DNA of 64,000 nt, from positions 353,492 to 417,491 of the forward strand of contig LNAC01000854.1 in assembly GCA_002007465.1 (NCBI GenBank), in the 5' to 3' direction. The stretch comes from Ailurus styani. Taxonomy: Eukaryota > Chordata > Mammalia > Carnivora > Ailuridae. The notes under the pieces were generated by a model. It ran no database searches, had not been told where the DNA came from, and saw only the letters and a list, made by a program, of their open reading frames with translations. Position numbers and translations under genes: made by a program. Shown here piece after piece: positions 11,896 to 23,421 of the stretch. Within the stretch, counting starts at the first letter, position 1. Every line of letters starts with the position of its first letter.

Positions 11896-12727
11896 AGAGA
11901 AGGGTTCTATTGAATACCTTAGTAGTAACAATTATTTTTTTTATTACTTAGAAGTAAACCATCCAATACTTCACTGAACTAAGGATTTAAAAAATAGTTT
12001 TTATTTTAGGAATGCTGTGTGACTCATGCCTATAGCATTAGAAGAGAGTTTGTCAGCTCTTCAGATCTTAAATTTTACTTTTGAAACCTAGGCCCCATCG
12101 AGTACTGGCAGGTTTGTTCCTGTGTAAAGAAATGATTTCAATCTTAGATATTTACTTTGAAACCATGAAGACATTGGATAATTTATTAGTCATCAAACAG
12201 TTCGCCAATTTTTAAATTTTAACTGGTATATACATATACGATACATCATTTATAGCAAAAAACAATGTCTGAACATTACATTTAGAACTAAGATGTATTT
12301 AATTTCTTTTTTAGTTCTTCCTTTCGCTTCTGCCAGTACTTTAGCGAAGTTAATCCTTTGAATCAAGTAAAAGGCTTTCAGTATCATGTAGAATAAAATA
12401 AAATGTGGGGAAAAAAGAAAATAGAAGTGTCTTTCAACTGATGCTTAAATATTTTGGAGATTCTAGTTTAGTGTCATTTTTTTGCCTTGGGAAAAATGTC
12501 CTTAATTGGACAAACAAGATTTAAAGAAGGCAGAAAGTCCAGACCCAGTGCAAGGATAGTCCAAAAATTCAATATTTAGGTAGTCACTTATTTTTGTATA
12601 TTCATTCATTCATTTGTTCACTCAATAAATATTTTGCGCCAGAATTACAAAAATGAATATACTTATTCCAGTTCAAAGGCATGTACTATGACCCATTCCT
12701 ATCAAAGAAACCAGACTTTCAGCCCAT
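11896..12727. other. Intergenic, nothing recognised beyond a small L2-like piece
   Basis: TTCATTCATTCATTTGTTCA with CTCAATAAATATTTTGCGCC at 12600-12645 looks like a reverse L2 end. The remainder is AT-rich and featureless. Confidence 0.5.
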
Positions 12728-12742
12728 ATGACTACTGTTCTT

Positions 12743-12962
12743 TTTTTTTTTTTAAGATTTGTTTGTTTACTTTCAAGAGAGAGAGCGCGCGGGAGCATGA
12801 GCAGGGGGAGGGGCAGAGAGAGGGAGAGAAGTTCCAGCAGACCCCCTGCTGAGCAGGGAGCCAGAGGCAGGACTCCCATCTCAGGACCCTGAGCTCCTAA
12901 CCTGAAGCCAAAATCAAAAGCTGGATGCAGATGCCTAACCAACTGAGCCACCCAGGCACCCC
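12743..12962 (-). mobile_element. Can-SINE
   Basis: Reverse-strand element, T-run to GAGCCACCCAGGCACCCC. Flanks ATGACTACTGTTCTT (12728) and ATGGCTACTATTCTT (12963) form the target-site duplication with two mismatches. Confidence 0.93.
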
Positions 12963-12964
12963 AT

Positions 12965-14190
12965 GGCTACTATTCTTAACTTCAAGATATTCATTAGGCC
13001 CTCCTGTCTCTCGTCTGTCTCTTTAAGTTTCAAAGAGATCCAGACTTTGCAAGTAATTTTTTTTCTTTATGTAACCATGTGGAAGTTGCAAAATGAATTC
13101 AGGAAGAACTGAATAGAGAGACTGTGCTTTTTATAAGATGTGGGTTCAAATGCATTTTCACAGCTAAGTATTTTCATATACTTTGCATGTTTTCTAAATC
13201 AATTTAAAGGGCTGTCCTGGTACAGTAATTTTTTATATAATTCTAAAAATAAATAAATACATAAGCCCTGGTCATGTGTTAGGAGTTCATAGTATCCATT
13301 AGTGACTTGAGGTATCCATTAGTTAATCCATTTGTGACTTGATGATATCATTCATTGATAATGGTTATTCTAAAAAAGTCATTTGTTGATTCTAGAGAGA
13401 GATCTAATGGGGATGTTCTTCAGGTCCCAATTAGCTGCTCAGACAAACTTTTTGGGGATGTATTTTAATGAGGTTATCTCTGTCCCAGGCCTGGTCCTCA
13501 CTTTATAGGTCCAGCTTTGGAAATTTTGTTAGGTATATACATTTCCATCTGTATCATACTATCCAAACTAAATGGAAAAAAGAAGAAGAACCATGCTTAA
13601 ACCTGAATGGAATTATTTATTATAAAAATATTGGCAAGAGCTTTGCTTAGTAGCACATTCCCTCTTTGTCAAAATATCTGCCCAAGAAGGCAAATTAATA
13701 CCTCATGGTTAGTTGCTGAGCATGGACTCCAAGCAGAGGGCATTCACTGGAGATCTTAGAGGTAGGGTTACTGATTGCTGCTCACTCAAGCCACCTGGAC
13801 TGAGGATACGCACCTACCAGGAGGACAGCTCTCTCATTCCCTGGACAGTACTGAAGAGGTGCTGGCAAACACTGGCCCTCATGGATCACCCCCTTCTTTA
13901 TTCCTCAGCCTTTATGTAGACGTGCACCCTACACAGTTGTTGCATTTGGGTCGCTTCCTTACAGTCAGACCCTATCCCCCTCTAGGTTTGGTGAGATTGC
14001 AGCAGAGCACTTTGTGTGGAGTTTGGGATGGACTCACACTGCCCACCTACACATTCACTTGGGTTGTCATGTTTTCTCCCCCAGTTCTTCTCATCGGTGA
14101 TGAGTGGATTTTGCAAGTTTTATTTTTCAAGAAGCAGTGTTATTTCTCTTATTCTCAAGTTCCTCAGGGAGCATCTCATTAACATTTCCA
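12965..14190. other. Intergenic upstream of the receptor gene, nothing recognised
   Basis: Overlapping frames of 60-135 codons at 13713-14182 show no family motif. A receptor leader exon could lie here but none is identifiable. Confidence 0.5.
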
Positions 14191-14460
14191 CTGGAATTAA
14201 TGACAACTGGACCAGGGTCTTAAAACGGCAGCATCTTTCCTTATGTGAATCCCAGAGAGACTTTTCTTCAGAGGCAAGAAGGCACAAGTTCAATAGTGCA
14301 GCCTCAGGTTTTGCCTTTACTAGGCNCTGGAATTAATGACAACTGGACCAGGGTCTTAAAAACGGCAGCATCTTTCCTTACGTGAATCCCAGAGAGACTT
14401 CTTCAGAGGCAAGAAGGCACAAGTTCAATAGTGCAGCCTCAGGTTTTGCCTTTACTAGGC
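14191..14460. repeat. Direct repeat around a single N (135/134 bp)
   Basis: 14191-14325 and 14327-14460 match apart from one substitution and two short indels, separated by N at 14326. Probably unmerged contig ends. Confidence 0.92.
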
Positions 14461-14756
14461 AAAAACGCGTGCACTGGAAAGATGCTGATTTCTACATGGT
14501 ATATTGAGGAAGCTGTTACTAAGGACTTAAGGACAAACGAATCACGATTTGGCACATCACCGATTCATCGAAACCTCAAATACCTGACCACCAGTGTGTT
14601 GCTAGAGCAATCCATAAATGACAAATACACTAAGTTATCTTGTTGCCAAAAAGTTTTAAATAAGCTATCTATAAACCATTTAGCAATTCTTATATTATCG
14701 AAGTAAGGCAGACTTCATTTATTAATAAATGGTTGTTTCTTGTAATTTTGGGGTTC

Positions 14757-14935
14757 TTTTAAAGATTTTATTTATTTTTTTGACAGAGAGAGCACAAGCA
14801 GGGTAAGCAGCAGGCAAAGAGAAAAACAGGCTCCTTGCTGAGCAGGGAACCCGACACAGGGCTTGATCCCAGAACTCTGAGATCATGACCTGAGCTGAAG
14901 ACAGATGCTTAGTGACTGAGCCATCCAGTCGCCCC
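14757..14935 (-). mobile_element. Can-SINE
   Basis: Reverse-strand element from TTTTAAAGATTTTATTTATT to GAGCCATCCAGTCGCCCC. It lies about 1 kb upstream of the olfactory receptor gene. Confidence 0.92.
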
Positions 14936-15889
14936 TGTTTCTTTCTGGTTTTGAATTTCACAAGGGTACATGATGCAAATGCTAAGCCACACAGCATCAT
15001 TCCAGTTATGGCCGATCTTAGTTATGTTAGTACCTGGATTTGCTCTTTTAATAGAAGTAGAGATGAGATGAAATACAAATAGTGCATAGAAAGCCACATC
15101 TTAAAATGTCTTCACACAGATTCATTCACACCACAGCCTTCAAATCAAGCATAAATGCCTAACCTCATATTTGTTTACACACCTGCACACAAGTCTAGAC
15201 TCGTGATACATGAACACTGGGCAGCCTGCCAAAAAAACAATTCCTACAAAGTTCATGGCTTATTATTCGGAACCATTTTTTTGGTAAATCAGTAACTAGG
15301 AATCAATCAGTAGATTGCTAAATGGCCAATTGTTGGTTTGTATCGTCACCCGTTGTAAAATATGGTCAATAAAGCCCATATGAAGCACATCTACTGATTC
15401 CTTCTTAGTGACTTAAACAGTCACCGAAGATGCTCCTTCTTTCATTACATAAGCTCCTCTAGGATACAAAGGTGGATTTCTGCTGCTGAAAGCAGCACAG
15501 TTGATATTTCTAATGAGAAACTGGATTTTCACATCTCTTTCCTAGGCTATTCTAATTCTCATATCTGGAGTCTTTCCATGACTGATGGCCTCTACACTCC
15601 AGCAGTTCTCTTAATAATTCTGGCATGTGCAGCTCCAAGATAATCCGTATTTAATGGTTACTTTATTTCCTCTTTGGCTTGATGTTCTTCCTCCCCATTA
15701 CAGTGTCATTGGCTCCAGATAATCTGTCCTTGGTGACATAATCCCCTTTTTGTAAAACTGGTTGTCAGATTAAGTGATTAACTTAAGGTGTAACTAGATT
15801 GTTAATTTTAAAAGTTTATCTTCTAAAAACGACAAAATGTATAATATCTAGTTTTGTTTTGTTTTGTTTTTGACAATTCTGTCCCAAGC
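14936..15889. other. Immediate upstream region of the receptor gene
   Basis: No repeat recognised. It should contain receptor regulatory sequence, but no specific site (for example Olf/EBF or homeodomain) can be called with confidence. Confidence 0.5.
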
Positions 15890-15912
15890 TTTCCATTTTA
15901 CCTTTTTCATAG
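15890..15912 (+). promoter_or_regulatory. Possible splice acceptor just upstream of the receptor start codon
   Basis: A pyrimidine-rich stretch ends in CATAG four bases before the ATG at 15917. Many olfactory receptor genes have untranslated leader exons spliced shortly upstream of the single coding exon, so this is a plausible acceptor. No leader exon was identified. Confidence 0.4.
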
Positions 15913-15916
15913 TGAA

Positions 15917-16947
15917 ATGGGGGAAAATCAGACAGTGGTGACAGAGTTCATTCTACTAGGATTTTGTCTTGGCTCAAGAATTCAGATGCTTCTCTTTGGG
16001 CTCTTCTCCCTCTTCTTTATCTTCACCCTGCTGGGGAATGGGCTCATCCTGGGGCTCATCTCGCTGGACTCCAGACTGCACACCCCCATGTATTTCTTCC
16101 TCTCCCACCTGGCCATCGTCGACATAGCCTACGCCTGCAACACGGTGCCCCAGATGCTGGTGAACCTCCTGAAGCCAGACAAGCCCATCTCCTTTGTTGG
16201 CTGCTTGACACAGACCTTTCTCTTCTTGACTTTTGCTCATACTGAATGTCTTCTTCTGGTGGTGATGTCCTATGATCGGTATGTGGCCATCTGCCACCCT
16301 CTCCGGTATTCTGCCATCGTGAGTTGGAGGGTGTGCGTCACCCTAGTGGTGACTTCTTGGGCATGTGGCTCCCTGCTGGCTGTGGTCCATGTGAGCCTCA
16401 TCCTGAGGCTGCCCTTCTGTGGGCCTCATGAAATCAACCACTTCTTCTGTGAAATCCTGTCTGTCCTCAAGCTGGCCTGTGCAGACACGAGGCTCAATCA
16501 AGTGGTCATTTTTGCTGCTTCTGTGTTTGTCTTAGTCGGGCCCCTCTGCTTGGTGCTGGTGTCCTACTCGCGCATCCTGTTTGCCNCCAAGTGGTCATTT
16601 TTGCTGCTTCTGTGTTTGTCTTAGTTGGGCCCCTCTGCTTGGTGCTGGTGTCCTACTCGCGCATCCTGTTTGCCATCCTGAGGATCCAGTCCGGGGAGGG
16701 CCGCAGGAAGGCCTTCTCTACCTGTTCCTCCCACCTCTGTGTGGTGGGGCTCCTCTTTGGCAGCGCCATTGTCATGTACATGGCCCCCAAATCCCGCCAC
16801 CCTGAGGAGCAGCCGAAGATCCTTTTCTTATTTTACAGTTTTTTCAACCCTATGCTGAACCCGCTGATCTACAGTCTGAGGAACGCAGAGGTCAAGGGCG
16901 CCCTGAGGAGAGCAATGAGCAAGGAAGGTCATTCCCAATTGGAGTGA
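15917..16947 (+). CDS. Olfactory receptor, OR2A family (intact gene split by an assembly duplication)
   Basis: This is an intronless seven-transmembrane odorant receptor of the rhodopsin-like GPCR class, expected in the cilia membrane of olfactory neurons and coupled to Golf. The chosen start, MGENQT, gives the usual short N-terminus with an N-glycosylation site at Asn4. Visible hallmarks are GN in TM1 (residues 40-41), LHTPMYFFLSHL (54-65), MSYDRYVAICHPL at the end of TM3 (117-129), SY in TM5 (216-217), KAFSTCSSHL at TM6, NPLIYSLRN in TM7, and loop cysteines near 96 and 178. As written, the frame breaks at the N at 16586 and stops at 16624. Positions 16499-16585 recur at 16588-16674, and reading one copy only gives a continuous 313-residue receptor, normal for the family. 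Similarity to human OR2A12 and its relatives, judged from memory, plus the ARHGEF5 neighbour supports OR2A. The exact orthologue is undecided. Confidence 0.93.
16499..16674. repeat. 87-bp direct repeat around a single N inside the receptor gene
   Basis: Positions 16499-16585 and 16588-16674 match over 87 bp with one difference (C/T within the run before GGGCCCC). A lone N at 16586 and one extra C separate them. Removing 16586-16674 restores the reading frame exactly, so this is best read as an unmerged contig overlap. Confidence 0.93.
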
Positions 16948-17784
16948 CATTGGAATCCGTAGCCTCAGTAGTTCCCTGGAGCCTTGGGTACTGTGTATCA
17001 CCTAAGCTTCTCACTCTCTGTACATGAGGCTGAAAAATCCAAGAGTCTCTGAAAAGCACTTCCTTTTTTTGTCCAGAGAGTATTTAGGTTTTATTGCACT
17101 CATTGTATGTAATCCTATCAGATATATTCTTTCATCTAACTACATAGTCAGTTGAGAACACCTAGAGGAATAAATTGATTTCATCCACTGCTGTGGGTCC
17201 CGAAAGGTTAAATTGTCACTGTACCTGTGCCTTCATCAGGTGTGCTCAACAATAGCAGAATGCGGGCTTTCCCGGATATCGCCATGTCAGTGACCATTTT
17301 TAAAAACGTTGTAGCCACAGAGACTTAAGACCTATTGATACCTTTTTCCTTTTTTAACCCATTTTAGGATGTTTCCCCTTAATTGTACCTCCTCTTATAA
17401 AAAGTCAATGTACTTAAATGCCTACTTAGACTTAGGGGAACACTGATTTTGTTGATTAAGCCTTGTAATCTGTCTTACAAATTTCTGTGGTCAGAAAGTA
17501 AGTCTGCACACATTCAGCAGCTGGTGTCCCAGGAAATTACCCAGTGACATCCACTCTCCAGCCTGCCCTGGGCTTTTGATGGCCACTTGTTTCTAAACTC
17601 TTCTCGCCTGCTTAAGAAGAATATCTGCAATTCTCTCTGGACAAACACACACTCTTCACTAGAAGGAGTTAGCAAGTGCTACAACCCAACTCTCAATGAG
17701 CAGGTAGAGATGGAAAGCCCCACGCAGAGGCAACTGAATGGGGAAAAAAGGCTTTAACAATAATAATAGTAGTTAACATTATTA

Positions 17785-17960
17785 TTATGTACTTACTCCA
17801 TGCCATCCACTGTACATAGATAGCTAATTTACAGAGATCACTTCTTTTTATCATAAAAATCTATTTCTCAGTACCATCCCATTTTACAGATACAAACATT
17901 AAGCAGATGGCACATGCTAGACCCATGCGCATTGATCTGACTCCCAAGCCTTCTCTATGC
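17785..17960 (+). repeat. MIR downstream of the receptor gene
   Basis: ATGTACTTACTCCATGCCAT, CCCATTTTACAGATACAAAC and TGATCTGACTCCCAAGCC follow the MIR consensus order. Confidence 0.75.
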
Positions 17961-18309
17961 AATGTAGTACACCATGATCATTATCAAATTAAGAATAAGG
18001 CGAACCTCTCCTCACCTAGGATACGCTAAGTGAATGTTTCTTCTCAGTCTAATACATGCCACAATGAGGCTGGGAGAGCCAGAGGTTATTTATGGAAGGC
18101 TTTTTGTCCTGGTTGGTGACTCCTATGGTCATGGTCACAAAGAACATTAGGAGCTTCTGAGCATGGAGAGGGTAGGAATGGAGGCTGTTCTCATTGAGGT
18201 GGGAGGTTTGGTTTAGACTCAGTTGGTGGCAAGACACAGAACCAAGGCATCTCTAGCGTCACACACCTCATGCACGTGTTCATGCACATCTGCATGCAGG
18301 AGTGCCAGC

Positions 18310-18520
18310 ACACACTTACGGAGTCCTTAAGTATCTTACATGTATTACCTTTTTAAATCCTCATAACTACCCTATAAGACAGGGACTATTAACCACTCCG
18401 TGGGGAGAAAACAGAGACACAAAGAGATTAAGTAACTTAACCAAAGCCTTGCGACTGCTAAGTATCTACTCCAGGATCCAACTTAGGTGACCTGACTGCT
18501 AAACCCATAGGCATAAGCAC
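18310..18520 (+). repeat. MIR, duplicated partner of 990-1190
   Basis: AAATCCTCATAACTACCCTA, AACAGAGACACAAAGAGATT and AAGTAACTTAACCAAAGCC mark a MIR at the matching place in the second copy of the tandem duplication. Confidence 0.85.
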
Positions 18521-18692
18521 TATATTAAAGTCCAAGAGACTGTGAAATTTCAGAAGCAGGAAATGGAAAAGGAGGAAGAGAGTCAGAAACTTTCACTGGG
18601 CTCTGGATAGTAAAGGTACTTATGTTTGTGCAAGAACGCAGCTAGAGAGAGCCCTGTTCCCCGGGCAGTGCCGCGGGGGGACCAGCTCTTGT

Positions 18693-19112
18693 CTGCGGTC
18701 CCAGGGTCCCTGCCGGTCCCGACAGGTCTTCGGACTCAGGGAGACGGCTACGGCCGGGCGCACCGCAAATGTGGCAGCGGCCACATCCAGGCGAATGGGC
18801 AGCGCCGGGAGGTGATCAAGGCGCACCCCTTGCAGGACAAGCTACGGGAACCTGTTCTGCGCCAGGAGCGATTTGTCAGGCTGGACATCCCAGTCCCAGG
18901 GCAGGTGGTCACGTGGCCCAGACTGGCGCAATCTGCAGGTCAGCCTCCGAAACTCTGGTGGCCTCATACGGGGGATGAGGCTTCCAAGAAGGAGATCCAA
19001 GACATCCTCATCCAGGATGACCCGACTCTTCTGGAAGTGGACCCCCAGCACGGAATCCAAAAAGTTTGACAGCCCTGGTGCTCGAGCTTGTGACCAGAAA
19101 TCCTGCCGATAA
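18693..19112 (+). pseudogene. RPS16 (pseudogene): Processed pseudogene of ribosomal protein S16
   Basis: This is an intronless, damaged copy of the small-subunit protein S16 mRNA. The start codon is CTG at 18693, where spacing to the conserved CAGGTCTTCGG stretch matches the parent ATG position. Recognisable pieces are KCGSGHIQANG (parent CKRGNGLIKVNG), KLREPVL, QERF, GHVAQ in a second frame, DEASKKEI with DILIQ, ESKKF, and PGARA ending near QKSCR before a TAA at 19110. These pieces fall in different frames. The copy is 420 nt against 441 nt for the 146-residue parent, so indels have accumulated. After the stop, the polyadenylation signal appears as AGTAAA and no poly(A) tract remains, which points to an old insertion. 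It lies only in the second copy of the local tandem duplication. It has no coding capacity as S16. Confidence 0.88.
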
Positions 19113-19170
19113 ACCCAGCATGCGGATCAGGGTCCACCTTTATAGTAAACAAGTGTCACGGGACTTAAGG

Positions 19171-19189
19171 TTAACACACACACACACAC
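19171..19189 (+). repeat. (CA)n microsatellite
   Basis: About nine CA units follow the RPS16 pseudogene. Confidence 0.95.
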
Positions 19190-19192
19190 GAC

Positions 19193-19660
19193 TTAACTTT
19201 ATACTGGAGTGAAAATAAGGGTGAGATAGTTAAAGGGACCAGGGATGGAAAAAGGGCCCCTTGGCAGTCTGGACCATAAAACAAAACAGTGGAAGAAAGA
19301 AGTTAACAATGCAGTTTTAAATTGATGGTTCACCAAATGGAAGAGCCTTAGAAAGTGATCTTGTAATGTGCGTTAACTGGATATACTTTGTACTTGGGAT
19401 ATTGCCGAACACGGTCTTGAATCCACCGTTTCATGACCAGTGTCGGTTGCTGCCTGGCACGGTTTGGTGGGATGTAGGGCAACCGCAGGGCAAAAGGGGA
19501 AGAGCTGTAATGTTAGAGACAGGTCTCAAAAGAAAAAAGCTCTCCTGGTATGAGGTGCAGCAGTGCAAGAGTGTGGGACACAGGAAGCCTGCCCCTGGGA
19601 GCCACCTGCATGGCCTCCTGACTCTGTGCAGTGCTCTCCTGAGGCTGGTCTAAGCATCTG
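19193..19660. other. Intergenic, nothing recognised
   Basis: Short frames only. 19366-19653 is open for 95 codons without recognisable features. Confidence 0.5.
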
Positions 19661-19679
19661 GACCCTTACCCATGCAAGA

Positions 19680-19880
19680 TCTGAAGCTAGAGACCGGGGT
19701 TCTAGTCCCAGCTCTACCATTTGCTAGCTGTGCTCTTTACAGGAAAATCTGCTACGTTTGCCTGAGTCTCTGTCCCTCATCCATCTGAATGAGAGCTACT
19801 TAGGTGACCCCGCAGACTGCTGAAGGCCTCAAACAGGAGGGGTGTGAATGGACGCACTGCAAACATAAGATACTGCTATT
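19680..19880 (+). repeat. MIRb
   Basis: GGGGTTCTAGTCCCAGCTCT, ACCATTTGCTAGCTGTGCTC and CCTCATCCATCTGAATGAGA follow the MIRb consensus. Confidence 0.8.
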
Positions 19881-20484
19881 ATCATAGTTAATATTAGGTC
19901 AGAAAATATTGTTGAGGCTTGCTAAACTTTGAGTCTGGTATCAAAGCTATTCCCTAGTCGGGGAGCATTGGGGTTGATAAGTCACCCAAACCTTTGCCTG
20001 CATGGCTTCTGCATCCCCCCTTCAGCCTTGGAGGGAATAGCTTTCCCCAGAGTCCAGCCTGCAGACCAGACTCAGTGACCTGTCTGTGGGTCAGCTGGCA
20101 AAGGCCCCAGGGGGAACCGCTCTCTCTTTGAACCTGTTCATAGCCTCCCCACTAAGAAAGCATGGGGACCTTTCTCAAAGCAAAGGAATTCATATTTCAG
20201 AGTTTGTTTGTTTGTTTTTCCAGATTCTCTTTATTTCCAACATGTACTATCTTTAATCTGGGATTTACAGTACAATTATGTATCATCTCTCTACAAAGGG
20301 AAGGACAAGAATCTGTTCATCTCTTCATCCCTGATACCTTAACACACTCACTAAACATTCGGTAAGTAAAGGACCCTTTATCCATTAGCCTCATTTCCAA
20401 ATTTTCAGTGTTGAACTATCTTCTGATTTCTAACCTTTTTTACATCCCTCAAATGGCAGATTATAGTATAGTAGAAATGTAATT

Positions 20485-20690
20485 GTAGCTGAAAATTATT
20501 GAGCACTTACTATAGGGTAGACACTACGTAAAATGCTTTAATATCTTCTTCACATCGAATCTGTAGAGTGGACACTATTGCTGTCATTATACAATGATGA
20601 GGAAATAAAGTTCAGAGAAATTAACTAATTTACCCAAGTTCACAATATTATCCACTGGTGGAAACGTAATTCAAGACTAAGGAGGCTGGT
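20485..20690 (+). repeat. MIR, duplicated partner of 2055-2255
   Basis: TTGAGCACTTACTATAGGGT, ACAATGATGAGGAAATAAAG, AATTTACCCAAGTTCACAAT and CGTAATTCAAGACT follow the MIR consensus. Confidence 0.82.
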
Positions 20691-20968
20691 TTTAAATTAA
20701 CTCTGAATTGCTCTTTTGCAGAGATCTACTGCTATTCATAACCTGAATGGCTGTTCATAGTATGTACTTAGTAAACTTTAACTGAATGAACAAATAAATA
20801 TTCATTATATTTAAATTTGTACCCATAATTTATGGACCTGGGGATGGTTACCCTTCATTTCTTTAAGTTAGGATATCTTTTTGTCCATTAGATTTATCCG
20901 GTTCTTGCCTTTACTATATTCTTATGTGATGGATATTAATAATTAAGAATATGTTATTGCTCTAAAAT

Positions 20969-21389
20969 CACAGAGAAGAAGGGAAAAAACTAGGGTGGAA
21001 ATTTAGCACTAAATATAAAAAATCCTGGGGATGTTTATTCATTTCTATCATACGAAGCTTCTCAAAGGAGTGTGACAAATTGCTGAGCCTGTGATTCTGG
21101 AAGGCTAGGACATAGCCGGTGCCGGACGGGAAGCCATGTTAGGGTGTTGCCCTTGAAAACTGGCAAGAGGGTGGAGACNCACAGAGAAGAAGAGAAAAAA
21201 CTAGGGTGGAAATTTAGCACTAAATATAAAAAATCCTGGGGATGTTTATTCATTTCTATCATACGAAGCTTCTCAAAGGAGTGTGACAAATTGCTGAGCC
21301 TGTGATTCTGGAAGGCTAGGACATAGCCGGTGCCGGACGGGAAGCCATGTTAGGGTGTTGCCCTTGAAAACTGGCAAGAGGGTGGAGAC
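20969..21389. repeat. Direct repeat around a single N (210/210 bp)
   Basis: 20969-21178 and 21180-21389 match with one substitution (GGG/GAG near the start), separated by N at 21179. Confidence 0.93.
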
Positions 21390-22417
21390 AATTATGGGCG
21401 GTAACTACTGGAAATGATAGGGATGGGAATCTGTGTGTGGTAGCTGGTTCACTTGCCGTCTGAAATTAGCACCTGCAGCGTCTTTGGCATGTGGACCAGG
21501 GATTGCCAACCACCAACCTACAGGATTGTTGTTTACTGTTTGCTGTGAATGTAAAGTATCATCATTAAATATGGGTTGTTGAGGGCAGACAAAAACGAAA
21601 GGACGGTTGGAATGTAGTCCCACTGGATGAAAGCGTGACTGTGTTTCTCCAGCTAGCAAGGAAGTGTTTTATTCTCCTTGCTTTCTTGACAAACTTTGTT
21701 GGCTCCTTCTGATATGTCTTTTTCTTTTTTTTTTAACCTGTGTCTCTGTTTTTTCTATTTTAATTTTTGAAATCAGTTTGGTCAAGAGAAGAGGTGGATC
21801 CTTGAACACACTTGGATTTAGACAACAGAGTGCTGCTTAGGAGCTGAGATATATGCGTTGCCATCTCGGCTTCCCCACTGACTCACTGTGGTAGAAAAGT
21901 TGCTTAGCTTCTCTGGCCTTCAGTGTTGTCACCGATAAAATGAAATTTGATTTAGACACTTTTTAAGATTCTTCTTATTTTCTTGATCTCTGTCTCTCTG
22001 TTGATTTCCTCACATTTCATTGAAATTCAGATTTTCACTTTTTCAAAGGAATATAAATTAACTTCCATGCAGAGAAAATGAAGTGGACTCAAAGATAATT
22101 GAATATCCTGGGCCTTAAACATAGTCAGAACTCAAGAGTAACTGCTGAGTCATGAGTGAGTTGAATATTTTAGTTTTTTATTGAAATTGCTTATGGCTGG
22201 CTGAAATAGGAAATGAAATGACTACTCTTAGAAAAGTCAGCTTTATTAGCCTCCTAGGGTCTTATTAAATATAACTTTCATTGGGAAGGTTCTGGGACAA
22301 GAAATCAAACTTTATATCTAACTTGGTATCTCTGTTGCCCACATTGTAAATGATAATTTTCACATCCAGTACTTACTGAGCACTTACCAAGCGTCAAGCA
22401 TTGTGCTGAGATGCATT

Positions 22418-22600
22418 ATTTTTTTAAGATTTTATTTATTTATTTGACAGAGAGAGAGAGAGATTACAAGTAGGCAAAGAGAGGAGGAAGCAGGCTCCCC
22501 ACTTAGCAGGGAGCCCGATGCGGGGCTCGATCCCAGGATCCTGAGATCATGACCTGAGCTGAAGGCAGAGGGTTTAACCCACTGAGCAACCCAGGTGCCC
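22418..22600 (-). mobile_element. Can-SINE inserted in a MIR
   Basis: Reverse-strand element from TTAAGATTTTATTTATTTATTT to GAGCAACCCAGGTGCCCC. GAGATGCATTATT before and GAGATATATGCATTATT after it mark the target site within an older MIR copy. Confidence 0.93.
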
Positions 22601-22682
22601 CGAGATATATGCATTATTATCATGTCTACATTCCATGACAATTCCATGCGTTTAATGAGTTTAATACTTTTATTGCATTCAT

Positions 22683-22719
22683 GAAAAGGGAAAGAAGGGA
22701 AGGGAGGAAAGAAAGGAAG

Positions 22720-22770
<51 letters not shown>

Positions 22771-22906
22771 AAGAAAGAAAGAAAAAAGGAAGGAAGGAAG
22801 GATGAAGAAAAGAAAAGAAAAAGAAAGAGAAAGAAACAAATGGAGAGAGGGAGAGAAAGAGGAAGGAAGGGAGAGGAAGGGAGGGAGGGAAGGAGGAAGG
22901 AAAGGG
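22683..22906 (+). repeat. Near-pure polypurine tract with (GA)n and (GAAA)n
   Basis: About 220 bp is almost entirely A and G: a run of GA dinucleotides (about 22723-22766), then AAAG/GGAA repeats. Only a few pyrimidines (near 22803, 22837, 22841) interrupt it. Confidence 0.95.
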
Positions 22907-23126
22907 CAAAAAAGACAGTAACAACTTTGCTGTGATTACAAGTGTGTGACAGCCTGGGCTCTGATCCAGGTCAGCCTGACTCTGAAGACCACACCCATAA
23001 CCAGCCAGCACACCGCCTCTCTGTAGCCTCAATGCCTACACTCTTTCTCCATCTATCATTAAGTAACATTGAAGAAAATCGGCCTGAATGTTCTGAAAAC
23101 ACATTTTTTAAAAAAGATAAAAATAG

Positions 23127-23320
23127 GGCGCCTGGGTGGCTCAGTGGGTTAAAGCCTCTGCCTTCGGCTCAGGTCATGATCTCAGGGTCCTGGGATCGAG
23201 GCCCGCAAGGGGCTCCCTGCTCAGCAGGGAGCCTGCTTCATCCTCTCTCTCTGCCTACCTCTCTGCCTACTGGTGATCTCTCTCTCTCTCTGTCAAATAA
23301 ATAAATAAAATCTTTAAAAA
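23127..23320 (+). mobile_element. Can-SINE with perfect 15-bp target-site duplication
   Basis: Full plus-strand element. AAAAGATAAAAATAG occurs at 23112-23126 and 23321-23335. The head reads GGCGCCTGGGTGGCTCAGTG, close to a young consensus. Confidence 0.96.
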
Positions 23321-23421
23321 AAAAGATAAAAATAGAGCTGACAGAGTTTTCAATACATATATAATAAGTAAAATAGTAATATACACACCAGTTTTTTAAC
23401 TGGGCAAAAATTGCAAAGATA

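Noticed and set aside
14191..14460. True tandem duplication upstream of the receptor gene
   Set aside because: The junction is a lone N and four other loci show the same pattern, so a contig-end artefact is more likely.
22432..23032. Ser/Leu-rich reverse frames and a Glu/Arg/Lys forward frame
   Set aside because: They translate the GA polypurine tract and a SINE. Low complexity, not genes.
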